Positions 12,063-22,338 of a stretch of 64,000 nucleotides of DNA are shown here, one piece after another (position 1 is the stretch's first letter; every line of letters starts with the position of its first letter). Under the pieces are notes generated by a model, which was not told the origin of the DNA, searched no databases, and saw only the letters and a list, made by a program, of their open reading frames with translations. The translations under genes were made by a program, and so were the position numbers. The stretch spans positions 1,922,001-1,986,000 of the forward strand of contig NZ_CP029343.1 of NCBI RefSeq assembly GCF_003143515.1. The letters run 5' to 3'. Source of the DNA: Massilia oculi. Its GTDB lineage: Bacteria; Pseudomonadota; Gammaproteobacteria; Burkholderiales; Burkholderiaceae_D.

Positions 12063-12566
12063 TCAGCCGAGTTTCTTCAGCATCGATTCGGCGCTCGAGG
12101 CGTCGACGCCCTTGGCGTCGATGTCCAGGGTCTTGACCACGCCATCCTCGACCAGCATCGAGTAGCGCTTCGAGCGCGTGCCCATGCCGTGGGCCGAGAA
12201 GTCGTTGTCCAGGCCAAGGGCCTTGGTGAAGGTGGCGTAACCGTCGGCCATCATGCGCACGATGCCGGTGGCTTTCTGGTCGCGGCCCCAGGCGCCCATC
12301 ACGAAGGCGTCGTTGACCGAGATGCACCAGATCTCGTCGACGCCCTTGGCGCGGATCTCGTCGGCGTGCTTGACGAAGCCCGGCACGTGCTGCACCGAGC
12401 AGCCTGGCGTGAACGCGCCCGGCAGGCCGAAGATCACGATCTTCTTGCCTTTGACGAGGTCGGCCACCTGGAAGGTGTTCGGGCCCAGGCTGCAGCCCGC
12501 GGTTTCGGTCTCGATGAATTCCGCGAGGGTGCCTTCCGGCAGGCGGTCGCCGATCTGGATGGTCAT
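12063..12566 (-). CDS. Peroxiredoxin (Prx5/AhpC-TSA, redoxin family)
   Basis: A 167-residue thiol peroxidase that reduces hydrogen or organic peroxides. The peroxidatic Cys56 lies in LPGAFTPGCS, the Prx5 signature; a second cysteine (Cys25, AGCSLGP) and one in EIWCISVND may take part in resolution. The start at 12566 has AGGAG in the right place. It lies between ftsZ and lpxC, flanked by its own terminator and that of ftsZ, so it is probably a separate small transcript. Confidence 0.93.
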   Translation of the reverse strand: MTIQIGDRLPEGTLAEFIETETAGCSLGPNTFQVADLVKGKKIVIFGLPGAFTPGCSVQHVPGFVKHADEIRAKGVDEIWCISVNDAFVMGAWGRDQKATGIVRMMADGYATFTKALGLDNDFSAHGMGTRSKRYSMLVEDGVVKTLDIDAKGVDASSAESMLKKLG

Positions 12567-12640
12567 GCTGTTCTCCTGTTGATGTTTTGTGAATCCTGCC
12601 ATTATCGCCGATCCGGATCGGGCGTGCTGGCTGCGGAGGT

Positions 12641-12670
12641 CAAAACAAAAAGGCCAGCTCGCGCTGGCCT
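12641..12670 (-). terminator. ftsZ terminator
   Basis: Stem AGGCCAGC / GCTGGCCT around TCGC, 26 bp beyond the ftsZ stop. On the minus strand the stem runs straight into TTTTTGTTTTG, a strong U-tract. It ends the dcw transcript. Confidence 0.88.
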
Positions 12671-12695
12671 CTTCATTGCAACGACGGAGCCGGGT

Positions 12696-13895
12696 TCAAT
12701 CGGCCTGCTTGCGCAGGAACGCCGGAATGTCGTAGGTCTCGACGCCGTTGCGCTGCATCGCCTGCACCTGTTCCGATGCCTGCTCGCGGCGCCACACGGC
12801 CGGCTGCTTCATGCCGCCCAGGGCGTCGGCGCTGGCCTTGCCCGCGGTCAGGCCGCCGGCAACTGCCGCGGCGCCCTGCATCACCGGCGCATCGTAGGTG
12901 CCGGTGCGCAGCTGCTGCTGCGGCTGCACCAGCTGGATCGACTTCTTGTTCTTGCCCAGGCCCGTCGCGACCACGGTCACGCGGATCTCGTCGCCCATCG
13001 CGTCGTCGTAGGCGATGCCTTGTGCGATCGAAGCGTCAGGCGCCGCGAAGGCGCGCACGGCGGCCATGACTTCCTTGATCTCCTTACCCTTCAGGCCACG
13101 GCTGGCGGTCACGTTGACCAGCACGCCCTTGGCGCCCGACAGGTCGATGCCGTCCAGCAGCGGCGAAGCGACTGCCTGTTCGGCGGCGATGCGCGCGCGG
13201 TCGACGCCGGCGGCGGTCGCGGTGCCCATCATGGCCTTGCCCTGCTCGCCCATGATGGTCTTGACGTCGTTGAAGTCGACGTTGATGTGGCCCGGCACGT
13301 TGATGATCTCGGCGATGCCGGCCACCGCGTTGTTGAGCACGTCGTCGGCGTGCTTCATCCAGTCAAGCATCGATTCGTCTTCGTAGATGTCTTCCAGTTT
13401 TTCATTCAGGATGACGATCAGGGAGTCGACGTGCTTGGTCAGTTCTTCGAGGCCTTCCTCGGCCACGTCCATGCACTTCTGGCCTTCGTACGAGAACGGT
13501 TTGGAGACCACGGCCACGGTCAGGGCGCCCATGGTCTTGGCCACTTCGGCCACGATCGGCGCGGCGCCGGTGCCGGTGCCGCCGCCCATGCCGGCGGCGA
13601 TGAAGACCATGTGGGCGCCGCGCAGGGCATCCTCGATGCGCGAGCGCGACTGCTCGGCCAGCTGGCGGCCGACTTCCGGACGCATCCCCGCGCCCAGGCC
13701 GGAATCGCCGATCTGGATGATGTTGTTGGCGCTGGAAACCGCCAGGGCCTGCGCGTCCGTGTTTGCGGCGATGAACTCGACACCGGACACACCTTTATTG
13801 ATCATGTGCTGAACCGCGTTGCCGCCGGCGCCACCGACGCCTACGACCTTGATCACGGTTCCCAGTGCTGCGTTATCGACCATATCGAACTCCAT
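12696..13895 (-). CDS. ftsZ: Cell division GTPase FtsZ
   Basis: Tubulin homologue that polymerises into the Z ring. 399 residues. The tubulin signature GGGTGTG is at 104-110, the nucleotide-binding GGAGGNAV at 21-28, and the C-terminal FtsA/ZipA-binding tail DIPAFLRKQ closes the protein, with a Gln/Ala-rich linker before it. ATG at 13895 has GGGAGTT upstream. Last gene of the dcw run; the 159-bp gap to ftsA is the largest in the cluster and probably carries an extra ftsZ promoter, although I could not pick a convincing -35/-10 pair. Confidence 0.99.
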   Translation of the reverse strand: MEFDMVDNAALGTVIKVVGVGGAGGNAVQHMINKGVSGVEFIAANTDAQALAVSSANNIIQIGDSGLGAGMRPEVGRQLAEQSRSRIEDALRGAHMVFIAAGMGGGTGTGAAPIVAEVAKTMGALTVAVVSKPFSYEGQKCMDVAEEGLEELTKHVDSLIVILNEKLEDIYEDESMLDWMKHADDVLNNAVAGIAEIINVPGHINVDFNDVKTIMGEQGKAMMGTATAAGVDRARIAAEQAVASPLLDGIDLSGAKGVLVNVTASRGLKGKEIKEVMAAVRAFAAPDASIAQGIAYDDAMGDEIRVTVVATGLGKNKKSIQLVQPQQQLRTGTYDAPVMQGAAAVAGGLTAGKASADALGGMKQPAVWRREQASEQVQAMQRNGVETYDIPAFLRKQAD

Positions 13896-14054
13896 GATGA
13901 ACTCCCTATTCTCAGAATGCGGTTCCAGGGAAGAGGCCTTGGCGTTGCTGGTTCGCTGCCTCAAACCGGTAACTGCGATTGTATGTAAAAACCTGTAACC
14001 CGTGATGAATTTTCGCTACCTAAATTGTTACCAAGTGCTTTATTTGCGCATGAA

Positions 14055-15287
14055 TCAGAAGTTCCCGGCGATCCATTCCTTCATTCGTTGCCAGACTGCC
14101 TTCACCGACCCGTCCTGGCGCGTGACGATGTGTCCGCGCAGGTACTGCTTCTTCGCTTCGAGCAACAGACCGAGCACCGTCGCATAGCGCGGGCTGCGCA
14201 CCACGTCGGCCAGCTGGCCGCGGTAGTCCGGCGTGCCGAGGCGCGCGGGCTTGAGGAAGATGTCTTCCGCCATCTCGATCATGCCCGGCATGATCGAGCT
14301 GCCGCCCGTCAGCACGATGCCCGAGGACAGCACGCCTTCGTAGCCGGATTCGCGCACGGCCTGGTGGACCATGGCGAACAGTTCTTCCACCCGAGGCTCG
14401 ATCACGGCTGCGAGGGCCTGGCGCGACAATGCGCGTGGGCCGCGGTCGCCGAGACCTGGCACTTCGAGTGTCTCGCCCGGGTCGGCCAATACCTGCTTGG
14501 CCACGCCGTAGCGGATCTTGATGTCCTCCGCCTCGCCGGTCGGCGTGCGCAAGGCCATTGCGATGTCACTGGTGATCTGGTCGCCGGCGATCGGGATGAC
14601 CGCCGTATGGCGAATCGCGCCGTCCGAAAACACCGCGATGTCGGTGGTGCCGCCGCCGATGTCGATCAGGACCACGCCCAGTTCTTTTTCGTCGACGGTC
14701 AGCACCGCGTCGGCGGAGGCCATCGGCTGCAGGATCAGGTCCGAGACCTCGAGCCCGCAACGGCGCACGCACTTTACAATATTTTGTACCGCGGACACCG
14801 CACCGGTGACGATGTGCACCCGTACTTCCAGTCGGATGCCGCTCATGCCGATCGGCTCGCGCACGTCTTCCTGGTTGTCGACGATGAATTCCTGCGGCAC
14901 CGTGTGCAGCAGTTGCTGGTCGGTCGGGATGTTGACCGCCTTGGCGGTTTCGATCACGCGCGCCACGTCGGTGGCCGTCACTTCCTTGTCCTTGATCGCC
15001 ACCATCCCGCTCGAGTTGAACGAGCGGATATGGCTGCCGGCGATGCCAGCGTAGACGTTGCGGATCTTGCAGTCCGCCATCAGCTCGGCCTCTTCGAGCG
15101 CGCGCTGGATCGATTCGACCGTGGCCTCGATGTTGACGACCACGCCCTTCTTCAATCCTTTCGACTCGTGCTGACCCAGCCCGATCACCTCGTGGCGTCC
15201 GTCGGACATCACCTCGGCGACCACGGCCACCACCTTGGAGGTGCCGATGTCGAGGCCGACGATCAGGTTTTTCGCGTCTTTTGTCAT
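14055..15287 (-). CDS. ftsA: Cell division protein FtsA
   Basis: Actin-like ATPase that tethers FtsZ filaments to the membrane and recruits later division proteins. 410 residues. Phosphate-1 motif LDIGTSKV (12-19), the GGGTTDIAVF phosphate-2 motif near 211, and LTGGSSIMPG near 343. The C-terminal amphipathic membrane-targeting helix VWQRMKEWIAGNF is intact. Follows ftsQ after 14 bp. Confidence 0.99.
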   Translation of the reverse strand: MTKDAKNLIVGLDIGTSKVVAVVAEVMSDGRHEVIGLGQHESKGLKKGVVVNIEATVESIQRALEEAELMADCKIRNVYAGIAGSHIRSFNSSGMVAIKDKEVTATDVARVIETAKAVNIPTDQQLLHTVPQEFIVDNQEDVREPIGMSGIRLEVRVHIVTGAVSAVQNIVKCVRRCGLEVSDLILQPMASADAVLTVDEKELGVVLIDIGGGTTDIAVFSDGAIRHTAVIPIAGDQITSDIAMALRTPTGEAEDIKIRYGVAKQVLADPGETLEVPGLGDRGPRALSRQALAAVIEPRVEELFAMVHQAVRESGYEGVLSSGIVLTGGSSIMPGMIEMAEDIFLKPARLGTPDYRGQLADVVRSPRYATVLGLLLEAKKQYLRGHIVTRQDGSVKAVWQRMKEWIAGNF

Positions 15288-15301
15288 TGCTGTTCGCCTG
15301 C

Positions 15302-16141
15302 TCAGATTTGCTTGGTTGTTTTATTGGGTGTTGCGGGTTTTGTTGATTCTTTTGGCTTCTTCGCCGCCTTGACCGGCTTGGTCGCATCGAGCGGCACGGT
15401 CAGTGCCGCCGACGACAGGGCCAGTCCGTTCGGATAGCGCATATCGATGGTGTCGATACGGCCCTCCTGCAGCCGGGCCACCAGCTGCGGATAGACGCCG
15501 ACCAGGCGCTGCACGCGTTTTCGTAGCGTGTTGCGGTCCTGCTCGCGTCCCAGTGCGACGCTCATGCCGTTGTCCAGCTTCACGGTCCAGGCATACCGGT
15601 TGGACAGCGACAGCTCCTGCGGCACCAGCTCCACCTGCGCGAATGCCGTGCGCAATTCGTTGAAGCGGGCCAGCACTTCCTTCTCGCTGCCGACCGGACC
15701 GTCGAAAGCCGGCAGCGCCTGTTCATCCTCGGTCTCGGCCACGTTGGCGGTGAAGACGTCGCCCTTCACCGACAGCAGGCGGCCGTCCTCGCCCCAGGTG
15801 CCGAGGGCCTCGTGTTCCTCGACCTCGACCACCAGCGCATTGGGCCACTCGCGGCGCACGGTGGCGCGGCGCACCCAGGGCACGGTCTCGAAGGTCGCGC
15901 GCACCTGTTCCAGGTCGGCGGTGAAGAAGTTGCCGCGGATCTTGCCGAGCACGCCGTTGCGGACGGTGAGTTCGTTCACGTGCTTCAGCTCGATCCCGTA
16001 CATGCTCTCCACCGTCACCGACCCGAGCGAGAACATCGGGCGCTGCGACAGCCACCACACGCCCGAGATCAGGGCGGCGAGCACCGTCACCGCCGTCAGG
16101 AAACTGGCGGTCGCGTTGAGGGCCCGGACGTCATGCCACAT
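15302..16141 (-). CDS. ftsQ: Cell division protein FtsQ
   Basis: Bitopic inner-membrane protein that scaffolds the FtsQLB complex at the septum. 279 residues: short cytoplasmic N-terminus, one membrane helix at about 14-32, then a POTRA domain starting FSLGSVTVE (about 37) and the FtsQ beta domain. The C-terminal 25 residues are Lys/Thr/Pro-rich and look disordered. Six bp after ddl. Confidence 0.96.
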   Translation of the reverse strand: MWHDVRALNATASFLTAVTVLAALISGVWWLSQRPMFSLGSVTVESMYGIELKHVNELTVRNGVLGKIRGNFFTADLEQVRATFETVPWVRRATVRREWPNALVVEVEEHEALGTWGEDGRLLSVKGDVFTANVAETEDEQALPAFDGPVGSEKEVLARFNELRTAFAQVELVPQELSLSNRYAWTVKLDNGMSVALGREQDRNTLRKRVQRLVGVYPQLVARLQEGRIDTIDMRYPNGLALSSAALTVPLDATKPVKAAKKPKESTKPATPNKTTKQI

Positions 16142-16147
16142 CGCGCG

Positions 16148-17137
16148 TTATCCTTTGGCCTTCCGGCCCATCTTGAGCCGCGCCGAACGCAGGATCTCGA
16201 TGCACAGGTCTTCATAGTCGATGCCGACCGCGCGCGCCGCCATCGGCACCAGCGAATGGGTCGTCATGCCGGGCGAGGTATTCACCTCCAGCAGGAAGGG
16301 GCGCATATCGCTCTCGCGCACCAGCACGTCGACCCGGCCCCAGCCTTCGCAGCCCAGGGCGCGGTAGGCGTTCACCGCATGGCGCTGGATCTCGTGGGTC
16401 AGCTGCTCCGGGAGCGGCGCCGGGCAGTGGTACTGGGTGTCGTCGGTGAAGTACTTGTTCTGGTAGTCGTACTTGCCTTCCGGGGCCACGATCTCGACGA
16501 TCGGCAGCGCACGGGCCGCTGCGCCATGTCCCAGCACGGCGACGGTGAACTCGCGGCCGGTGACGAATTCCTCGGCCAGCACCGACTCGTCCATGCTGGT
16601 CACCAGCGCGACCGCTTCCTTCAGCTGGCCGGCTTGCGTGACCTTGGTGATGCCGATGCTCGAGCCTTCGAGCGGCGGCTTGACGATCAGCGGCAGGCCC
16701 AGTTCGGCCACCACCGCATCCAGGTCGGTATCGAGCCCGATCGTCACGTAGCGCGGGGTCGGCACATTCTCTTGCAGCCAGATCTTCTTGGTGGTGATCT
16801 TGTCCATGCCGACGCTGGACGCCATCACGCCGCTGCCGGTGTAGGGAATGCCGAGCAGTTCGAGGGCGCCCTGCAGGCTGCCGTCTTCGCCGTAGCGGCC
16901 GTGCAGCGCGATGAACACGCGGTCGAATGCTTGCGCGGCCAGTTCGGCCAGGCTTTGCGTGCCCGGGTCGAAGGCATGGGCGTCGATACCGCGGCTTTTC
17001 AGGGCCTGCAGCACGCCGTTGCCGGAAATGAGCGAGATCTCGCGCTCGGCGGAACGTCCGCCGAACAGCACGCCGACCTTGCCGAAAGCAACTGCATCAA
17101 GGGTAGGAGTGGTGGTCACGATGTTAGCCTTTTGCAT
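16148..17137 (-). CDS. ddl: D-alanine--D-alanine ligase Ddl
   Basis: ATP-grasp ligase that makes the D-Ala-D-Ala dipeptide for MurF. 329 residues. [16 protein letters not shown] near 22-37 carries the catalytic Glu/Ser segment; [11 protein letters not shown] and the C-terminal [13 protein letters not shown] motif supply ATP and metal ligands. The N-terminus is about 15 residues longer than usual ([14 protein letters not shown]), and it overlaps the murC end by 14 bp; an internal start is possible. Confidence 0.97.
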   Translation of the reverse strand: MQKANIVTTTPTLDAVAFGKVGVLFGGRSAEREISLISGNGVLQALKSRGIDAHAFDPGTQSLAELAAQAFDRVFIALHGRYGEDGSLQGALELLGIPYTGSGVMASSVGMDKITTKKIWLQENVPTPRYVTIGLDTDLDAVVAELGLPLIVKPPLEGSSIGITKVTQAGQLKEAVALVTSMDESVLAEEFVTGREFTVAVLGHGAAARALPIVEIVAPEGKYDYQNKYFTDDTQYHCPAPLPEQLTHEIQRHAVNAYRALGCEGWGRVDVLVRESDMRPFLLEVNTSPGMTTHSLVPMAARAVGIDYEDLCIEILRSARLKMGRKAKG

Positions 17138-18512
17138 TGGTCAGTTGGTTCGGCACGCCGCTGATCGAGCCGGCGCCCATGGTCAGCACGACGTCGCCGT
17201 CGCGCGCCACATTGAGGATGGCGGCCGGCATATCGGCGATCGCTTCCACGAAAATCGGCTCGAGCTTGCCCGAGGTACGCAGCGCGCGCGCCAGCGCGCG
17301 GCCGTCGGCGGCCACGATCGGCGCCTCGCCGGCCGGATAGACCTCGGCCAGCAGCAGCACGTCGGGCGTGACCAGCACTTTGACGAAGTCTTCGAACAGG
17401 TCGCGCGTGCGGCTGTAGCGGTGCGGCTGGAAGGCCAGCACCAGGCGCCGGCCCGGGTAGGCGGCGCGCGCGGCGGCCAGCGTGACCTCGGTCTCGACCG
17501 GGTGGTGACCGAAATCGTCGACCAGGGTGAAGCTGCCGCCGGCCGCCAGCGGCACTTCGCCATAGCGAGTGAAGCGGCGGCCGACGCCGCGGAATTCCAG
17601 CAGGCCGCGCGCGGTGGCGGCGTCCTCGATGCCGATCTCGCGCGCGATCGCGATCGCCGAGCAGGCGTTCAATACATTGTGCATGCCGGGCTGGTTCAGC
17701 ACGAATTTCGTGTCCGGATAACCTTCCTGGCGCACCGTGAAGTGCATCTGCGTGCCTTCGGCATAGGCGTCCAGCGCGCGCACTTCGGCTTCCTCGCAGA
17801 AGCCGTAGGTGGTAACCGGCTTGGTCACCTGCGGCAGGATCGAGCGCACGTGCTGGTCGTCGATGCACAGCATCGCGCGGCCGTAGAACGGCATGCGGTG
17901 GGTGAAGTTCACGAACGCGGCCTTCAGTTTCTCGAAGTCGTGCTCGTAGGTGTCCATGTGGTCGGCGTCGATGTTCGTGATGACTTCGATCATCGGCGAC
18001 AGGTTCAGGAACGAGGCATCCGACTCGTCGGCTTCGGCCACGATGTATTCGCCGCTGCCCAGGGCCGCGTTGGCGCCGGCCGCCGTCAGGCGTCCGCCGA
18101 TCACGAAAGTCGGGTCCAGGCCGCCGGCGGCCAGCACCGACGCCACCAGGCTGGTGGTGGTGGTCTTGCCATGGGTGCCGGCGATCGCGATGCCGCGCTT
18201 CAGGCGCATCAACTCGCCCAGCATGATCGCGCGCGGCACGATCGGCGTCTTGTTGGCGCGGGCGGCGACCACTTCCGGGTTGGCTTCGTTGACGGCGGTC
18301 GAGGTGACGACCACGTCGGCGCCACTGACGTTCTCGGCCTGGTGGCCGAGGTGGACGGTGACGCCCAGGCCGGCCAGGCGCTGGGTGGCGGCATTGCTGC
18401 CGAGGTCCGAGCCGGACACTTTATAGCCGAGATTGTGCAGCACCTCGGCGATGCCGCTCATGCCGCTGCCGCCGATGCCCACGAAGTGTATGTTCTTGAT
18501 CTTGTGTTTCAT
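17124..18512 (-). CDS. murC: UDP-N-acetylmuramate--L-alanine ligase MurC
   Basis: Adds L-alanine to UDP-MurNAc, the first amino acid of the stem peptide. 462 residues. N-terminal UDP-binding GIGGSGMSG (12-20), ATP-binding GTHGKTTTT (112-120), and the central ligase segment with [10 protein letters not shown] and NIDADHMD. Starts 3 bp after murG and overlaps ddl by 14 bp, in the canonical dcw order. Confidence 0.99.
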   Translation of the reverse strand: MKHKIKNIHFVGIGGSGMSGIAEVLHNLGYKVSGSDLGSNAATQRLAGLGVTVHLGHQAENVSGADVVVTSTAVNEANPEVVAARANKTPIVPRAIMLGELMRLKRGIAIAGTHGKTTTTSLVASVLAAGGLDPTFVIGGRLTAAGANAALGSGEYIVAEADESDASFLNLSPMIEVITNIDADHMDTYEHDFEKLKAAFVNFTHRMPFYGRAMLCIDDQHVRSILPQVTKPVTTYGFCEEAEVRALDAYAEGTQMHFTVRQEGYPDTKFVLNQPGMHNVLNACSAIAIAREIGIEDAATARGLLEFRGVGRRFTRYGEVPLAAGGSFTLVDDFGHHPVETEVTLAAARAAYPGRRLVLAFQPHRYSRTRDLFEDFVKVLVTPDVLLLAEVYPAGEAPIVAADGRALARALRTSGKLEPIFVEAIADMPAAILNVARDGDVVLTMGAGSISGVPNQLTNAKG

Positions 18513-18515
18513 GCC

Positions 18516-19613
18516 CTATGCCCTGCCCGCTTCTGCCAATTGTTCCAGTTCGCGCGCGATCGCCTCGTTGGCGTCGCGCTTGCCCACGCCACGCGCCGCC
18601 TGCGCCATCGCCAGGCAACGTTCGCGCGTCGTGTCTTGCAGCAGGCTCGCCAGCCGCTGCGGATCCAGTATCCCCTGCGCCAGGTGCACCGCCGCGCCCT
18701 GCTTGTCCATCCACTCCGCGTTGTCGCGCTGGTGGCTGGTGGTGCTGGCGACGAACGGCACCAGCACGCTGGCCACGCCGGCCGCCGTCAGTTCCGACAC
18801 CGTGATCGCGCCGGCGCGGCAGATCACCAGGTCGGCGTTCGCGTAAGCGGCGGCCATGTCATCAATGAAGTCGACCACGTTTGCGTTGACACCTGCCTGC
18901 AAATAAGACGCGCGCAGCGCATCGATATTCTTCTTGCCCGACTGGTGGGTCACGATCGGGCGCAGGGCCGGGTCGATCAGGGCCAGGGCCGCCGGCACGC
19001 TGTCGTTCAGGACTTTCGCGCCCAGGCTGCCGCCCACGACCAGCACGCGCAGCGGACCGCTGCGGCCGGCGAAGCGTTCGCCCGGCACGGGCAGGTCGAG
19101 GATTTGCTGGCGCACCGGGTTGCCGGTGACCACCGCCTTGCCGGCCGCCTTGCCGAAGTCCGCCGGGAAGCCGAACAGCACACGCTGCGCGACCGGCGCC
19201 AGCGTCTTGTTCGACAACAGCAGCGCGGCGTCGGCGTTCACCAGCGCCAGCGGGATGCCGCGCGCACGCGCCATCAATCCGCCCGGAACCGTGACGTAGC
19301 CGCCCATGCCCAGCACCACGTCGGGACGACGGTTGCCGAGATGGCGGCGGCAGGTGATGAAACTGGCCGCCATCTTGAAGGCGCCCTTGACGGTGTGGCC
19401 CAGGCCCTTGCCGCGCAGGCCGGCGAAGTCGATGGTGTCCATCGGGATGCCGGCCTTGGGCACCAGCTCCGTTTCCATGCCGTGGGCCGTGCCCAGCCAG
19501 CTCACTTCCCAGCCGCGCGCGCGCATGGTCTGCGCGATCGCGATGCCGGGGAAGATGTGGCCGCCCGTTCCTGCAGCCATGATCATCAAACGCTTGGTGT
19601 TGCTGATCTTCAT
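18516..19613 (-). CDS. murG: Lipid II synthase MurG (GlcNAc transferase)
   Basis: Membrane-associated glycosyltransferase that adds GlcNAc to lipid I to form lipid II. 365 residues. The glycine-rich loops [11 protein letters not shown] (13-23) and [11 protein letters not shown] are present, as is the C-terminal donor-binding [15 protein letters not shown]. The ATG at 19613 overlaps the ftsW stop by 4 bp (ATGA). Confidence 0.98.
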   Translation of the reverse strand: MKISNTKRLMIMAAGTGGHIFPGIAIAQTMRARGWEVSWLGTAHGMETELVPKAGIPMDTIDFAGLRGKGLGHTVKGAFKMAASFITCRRHLGNRRPDVVLGMGGYVTVPGGLMARARGIPLALVNADAALLLSNKTLAPVAQRVLFGFPADFGKAAGKAVVTGNPVRQQILDLPVPGERFAGRSGPLRVLVVGGSLGAKVLNDSVPAALALIDPALRPIVTHQSGKKNIDALRASYLQAGVNANVVDFIDDMAAAYANADLVICRAGAITVSELTAAGVASVLVPFVASTTSHQRDNAEWMDKQGAAVHLAQGILDPQRLASLLQDTTRERCLAMAQAARGVGKRDANEAIARELEQLAEAGRA

Positions 19614-20827
19614 GTGCGGCCTCCGCGCATGCGCACCCGGTTTTCGTAGTCGATCCGCAGCAGGATCGCCAGGCCGATGCAGTTGAACATGACGCCCGAG
19701 CCGCCAAAGCTCATCAGGGGCAAGGTCAGGCCCTTGGTCGGCAACAGGCCCAGGTTCACGCCCATATTGATGAAGGTCTGCACGCCGATCCAGATGCCGA
19801 TGCCCTTCGCGGCCAGGCCGGCGAAGGTCTGGTCCAGGGCGATCGCCTGGCGGCCGATGTCGAAGGCGCGCTTGACCAGCCAGTAGAACATGGCCACCAC
19901 CACCAGCACGCCGACCAGGCCCAGCTCTTCGCCGATCACGGCCATGATGAAGTCGGTGTGCGCTTCCGGCAGGTAGTGCAGCTTCTCGACCGAGGCGCCC
20001 AGGCCCACGCCGAAGAATTCGCCGCGTCCGAAGGCGATCAGGGAGTGCGTCAACTGATATGCCTTGTCCAGCGCATTGCCCTCTTCCCATGGGTCGAGGT
20101 AGGCGAACATGCGCGCGCGGCGGAATGGCGACAGCGCGATGATCGTGCTGAAGATCAGCACCAGCAGCGCGCCGATGCCGCCGAACCAGACGATATTGAT
20201 CCCGCCCAGGAACAGGATGCCCATGGCGATGCAGACGATCACGCCGAAGGCGCCGAGGTCGGGCTCGAGCAGCAGCAAGGCGCCGACCAGGCCGATCGCG
20301 ACCATCATCGGCAAGAAGCCTTTCGTGAGCTTGTGCATGTATTCCTGCTTGCGCACCGTGAAGTCGGCCGCGTACAGCACCACCGCGATCTTCATGATCT
20401 CGGACGGCTGCAGGTTCATCACTTTCAGCGACAGCCAGCGCCGCGCGCCGTTGACCGACACGCCCAGGCCCGGGATCAGCACCAGCACCAGCATGACCAG
20501 GGTGCCGATGAACAGCATCGGCGCGTACTTCTGCCACACCGCGATCGGGATCCGGAACACCACCGCGGCCGCGACCATCGAGACGATGATGTACATCGCC
20601 TGGCGGTACAGGAAGTATTCGTTGCGGTCTTCCAAGTAGCGGAACTTGGGCGAGTCGGGCAGCGCGATCGAGGCCGAATACACCATCACCATCCCGAGCA
20701 GCATCAGGAGCAGGGTGACCCAGACCAGCGGCTGGTCGTAGTCCATCATCTTCGACGGCTTGCTGCGGCCGTCGACGGTGGCGTCGGAGGCAAGGCCGGA
20801 GAACTTGAACGGAATCTGGAAGGCCAT
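19610..20827 (-). CDS. ftsW: Septal peptidoglycan polymerase FtsW
   Basis: SEDS-family glycosyltransferase that polymerises lipid II at the septum with FtsI. 405 residues with about ten membrane helices. SEDS motifs visible: LLEPDLGA near 171, the [29 protein letters not shown] stretch in the large periplasmic loop, and the C-terminal [12 protein letters not shown] segment. Overlaps murD by one base and murG by four. Confidence 0.98.
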   Translation of the reverse strand: MAFQIPFKFSGLASDATVDGRSKPSKMMDYDQPLVWVTLLLMLLGMVMVYSASIALPDSPKFRYLEDRNEYFLYRQAMYIIVSMVAAAVVFRIPIAVWQKYAPMLFIGTLVMLVLVLIPGLGVSVNGARRWLSLKVMNLQPSEIMKIAVVLYAADFTVRKQEYMHKLTKGFLPMMVAIGLVGALLLLEPDLGAFGVIVCIAMGILFLGGINIVWFGGIGALLVLIFSTIIALSPFRRARMFAYLDPWEEGNALDKAYQLTHSLIAFGRGEFFGVGLGASVEKLHYLPEAHTDFIMAVIGEELGLVGVLVVVAMFYWLVKRAFDIGRQAIALDQTFAGLAAKGIGIWIGVQTFINMGVNLGLLPTKGLTLPLMSFGGSGVMFNCIGLAILLRIDYENRVRMRGGRT

Positions 20828-22338
20828 CAGATCTCCTGTCCCTTGTCCAGTGCGATCTCGCGCACCGTGTCGACGAACACCTGCGCGCGGTGCGCGTAAT
20901 TGGTGAACATGTCGAGGCTGGCGCAGGCCGGCGACAGCAGCACGGCATCGCCGGCGCGCGCCAGGCCGGCGGCGCGGCGCACCGCCTGCGGCAAGTCGTC
21001 CAGGTCGAAGGCCGGCACGCCGGTCGGCTCGATGGCGGCCCGCACGCCTGGTGCGTCGCGGCCGATCAGCAGCACGGCGCGCACATGATCCGCGACCGGC
21101 TGCGCCAGTGGAGCGAAGTCCTGGCCCTTGCCGTCGCCGCCGGCGATGAGCAGGATCTGCTGGTCCGCGCCGGTGAAAGCCTTGCCCAGGCCGGTCAAGG
21201 CGGCCACGGTGGCGCCCACATTGGTGCCCTTGCTGTCGTCGTAGTAGTCGACGCCGTCGATGGTGGCGACCAGTTCAACGCGATGCGGCTCGCCCGCGTA
21301 TTCGCGCAGGCCATGCAGCAGCGGCGCCAGCGGCAGGCCGCAGGCGCGGCACAGGGCCAGCGCCGCCAGCGCGTTCGAGGCATTGTGCAGGCCACGGATT
21401 TTCAGGGCGTCGGCCGGCATCAGGCGGTTGACGATGGCGTCGACCGGCTCGGGCACTTCACCTTTCTTGCGTTTCTTCTCGATCTCTTCGCCCGGCACGG
21501 CATTGGCCAGCCACAGCACGCCGCGCTCTTCGAGCAGGCCGAAGCTGTCGGCCTCGAGCGGTTCATCGGTGCCGAAGGTATAAGCAGGGGTATCGACCGC
21601 CGTCATGCGCATCACGCGCGCATCGTCGCGGTTGAGCACGCGGACGGTGCCGGCGCCGAAGATGCGTGCCTTGTCCGCCGCATAGGCGTCCATGCTGCCG
21701 TGCCAGTCCAGGTGGTCCTGGCTCAGGTTCAGCACCGTGGCGGCGTCGGCCTGCAGGCTGAAGGTGGTGTGCAGCTGGAAGCTGGACAGTTCCAGCACCC
21801 AGGCCTGCGGCAAGTCATTCGCATCGATCGTTTCACGCAGCACGTCCAGCGCGGCCGGGCTGATGTTGCCGGCCACGCGCGTGGCAAGGCCCGCGCGGCG
21901 GCACAGCAGGCCGGTCAGGCTGGTCACCGTGGTCTTGCCGTTGGTGCCGGTGATCGCGATGACCTTGGGCGTGTAGCCGCTCGTCTCGCGCAGGTGCGCC
22001 AGCGCCTGGGCGAACAGCTCGATCTCGCCCCACACCGGAATGCGGCGCTCGGCGGCGGCGGGCACGATCTCGGCCAGCTCGCGATTGGGCGCCAGGCCCG
22101 GGCTGACGGCGACGAAGTCGACGCCGTCGAGCAGCGCGGCATTGAATACGCCTTGAACTGCGTCGCCCGCGACGAATTCGGCGTCAGGCACGGCCGCGCG
22201 CAGCGCCGCCAGGCGCTGGGGTGCATCGCGTGTATCGGCCACGCGCACGCGTGCGCCGGCCCGCGCCAGCCATTGCGCCATCGCCAGCCCGGATTCGCCC
22301 AGGCCCAGTACCAATGCGTGTTTGCCGTCGTAGTTCAT
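20827..22338 (-). CDS. murD: UDP-N-acetylmuramoylalanine--D-glutamate ligase MurD
   Basis: Adds D-glutamate to UDP-MurNAc-L-Ala. 503 residues, longer than the about 440 of E. coli. ATP motif GTNGKTT is at 131-137; [12 protein letters not shown] and the DDSKGTN motif of the C-terminal domain are present. The extra length includes a lysine- and acid-rich insertion ([17 protein letters not shown]) in the central domain near residue 290, plausibly a lineage-specific surface loop. Overlaps mraY and ftsW by one base each. Confidence 0.97.
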   Translation of the reverse strand: MNYDGKHALVLGLGESGLAMAQWLARAGARVRVADTRDAPQRLAALRAAVPDAEFVAGDAVQGVFNAALLDGVDFVAVSPGLAPNRELAEIVPAAAERRIPVWGEIELFAQALAHLRETSGYTPKVIAITGTNGKTTVTSLTGLLCRRAGLATRVAGNISPAALDVLRETIDANDLPQAWVLELSSFQLHTTFSLQADAATVLNLSQDHLDWHGSMDAYAADKARIFGAGTVRVLNRDDARVMRMTAVDTPAYTFGTDEPLEADSFGLLEERGVLWLANAVPGEEIEKKRKKGEVPEPVDAIVNRLMPADALKIRGLHNASNALAALALCRACGLPLAPLLHGLREYAGEPHRVELVATIDGVDYYDDSKGTNVGATVAALTGLGKAFTGADQQILLIAGGDGKGQDFAPLAQPVADHVRAVLLIGRDAPGVRAAIEPTGVPAFDLDDLPQAVRRAAGLARAGDAVLLSPACASLDMFTNYAHRAQVFVDTVREIALDKGQEI

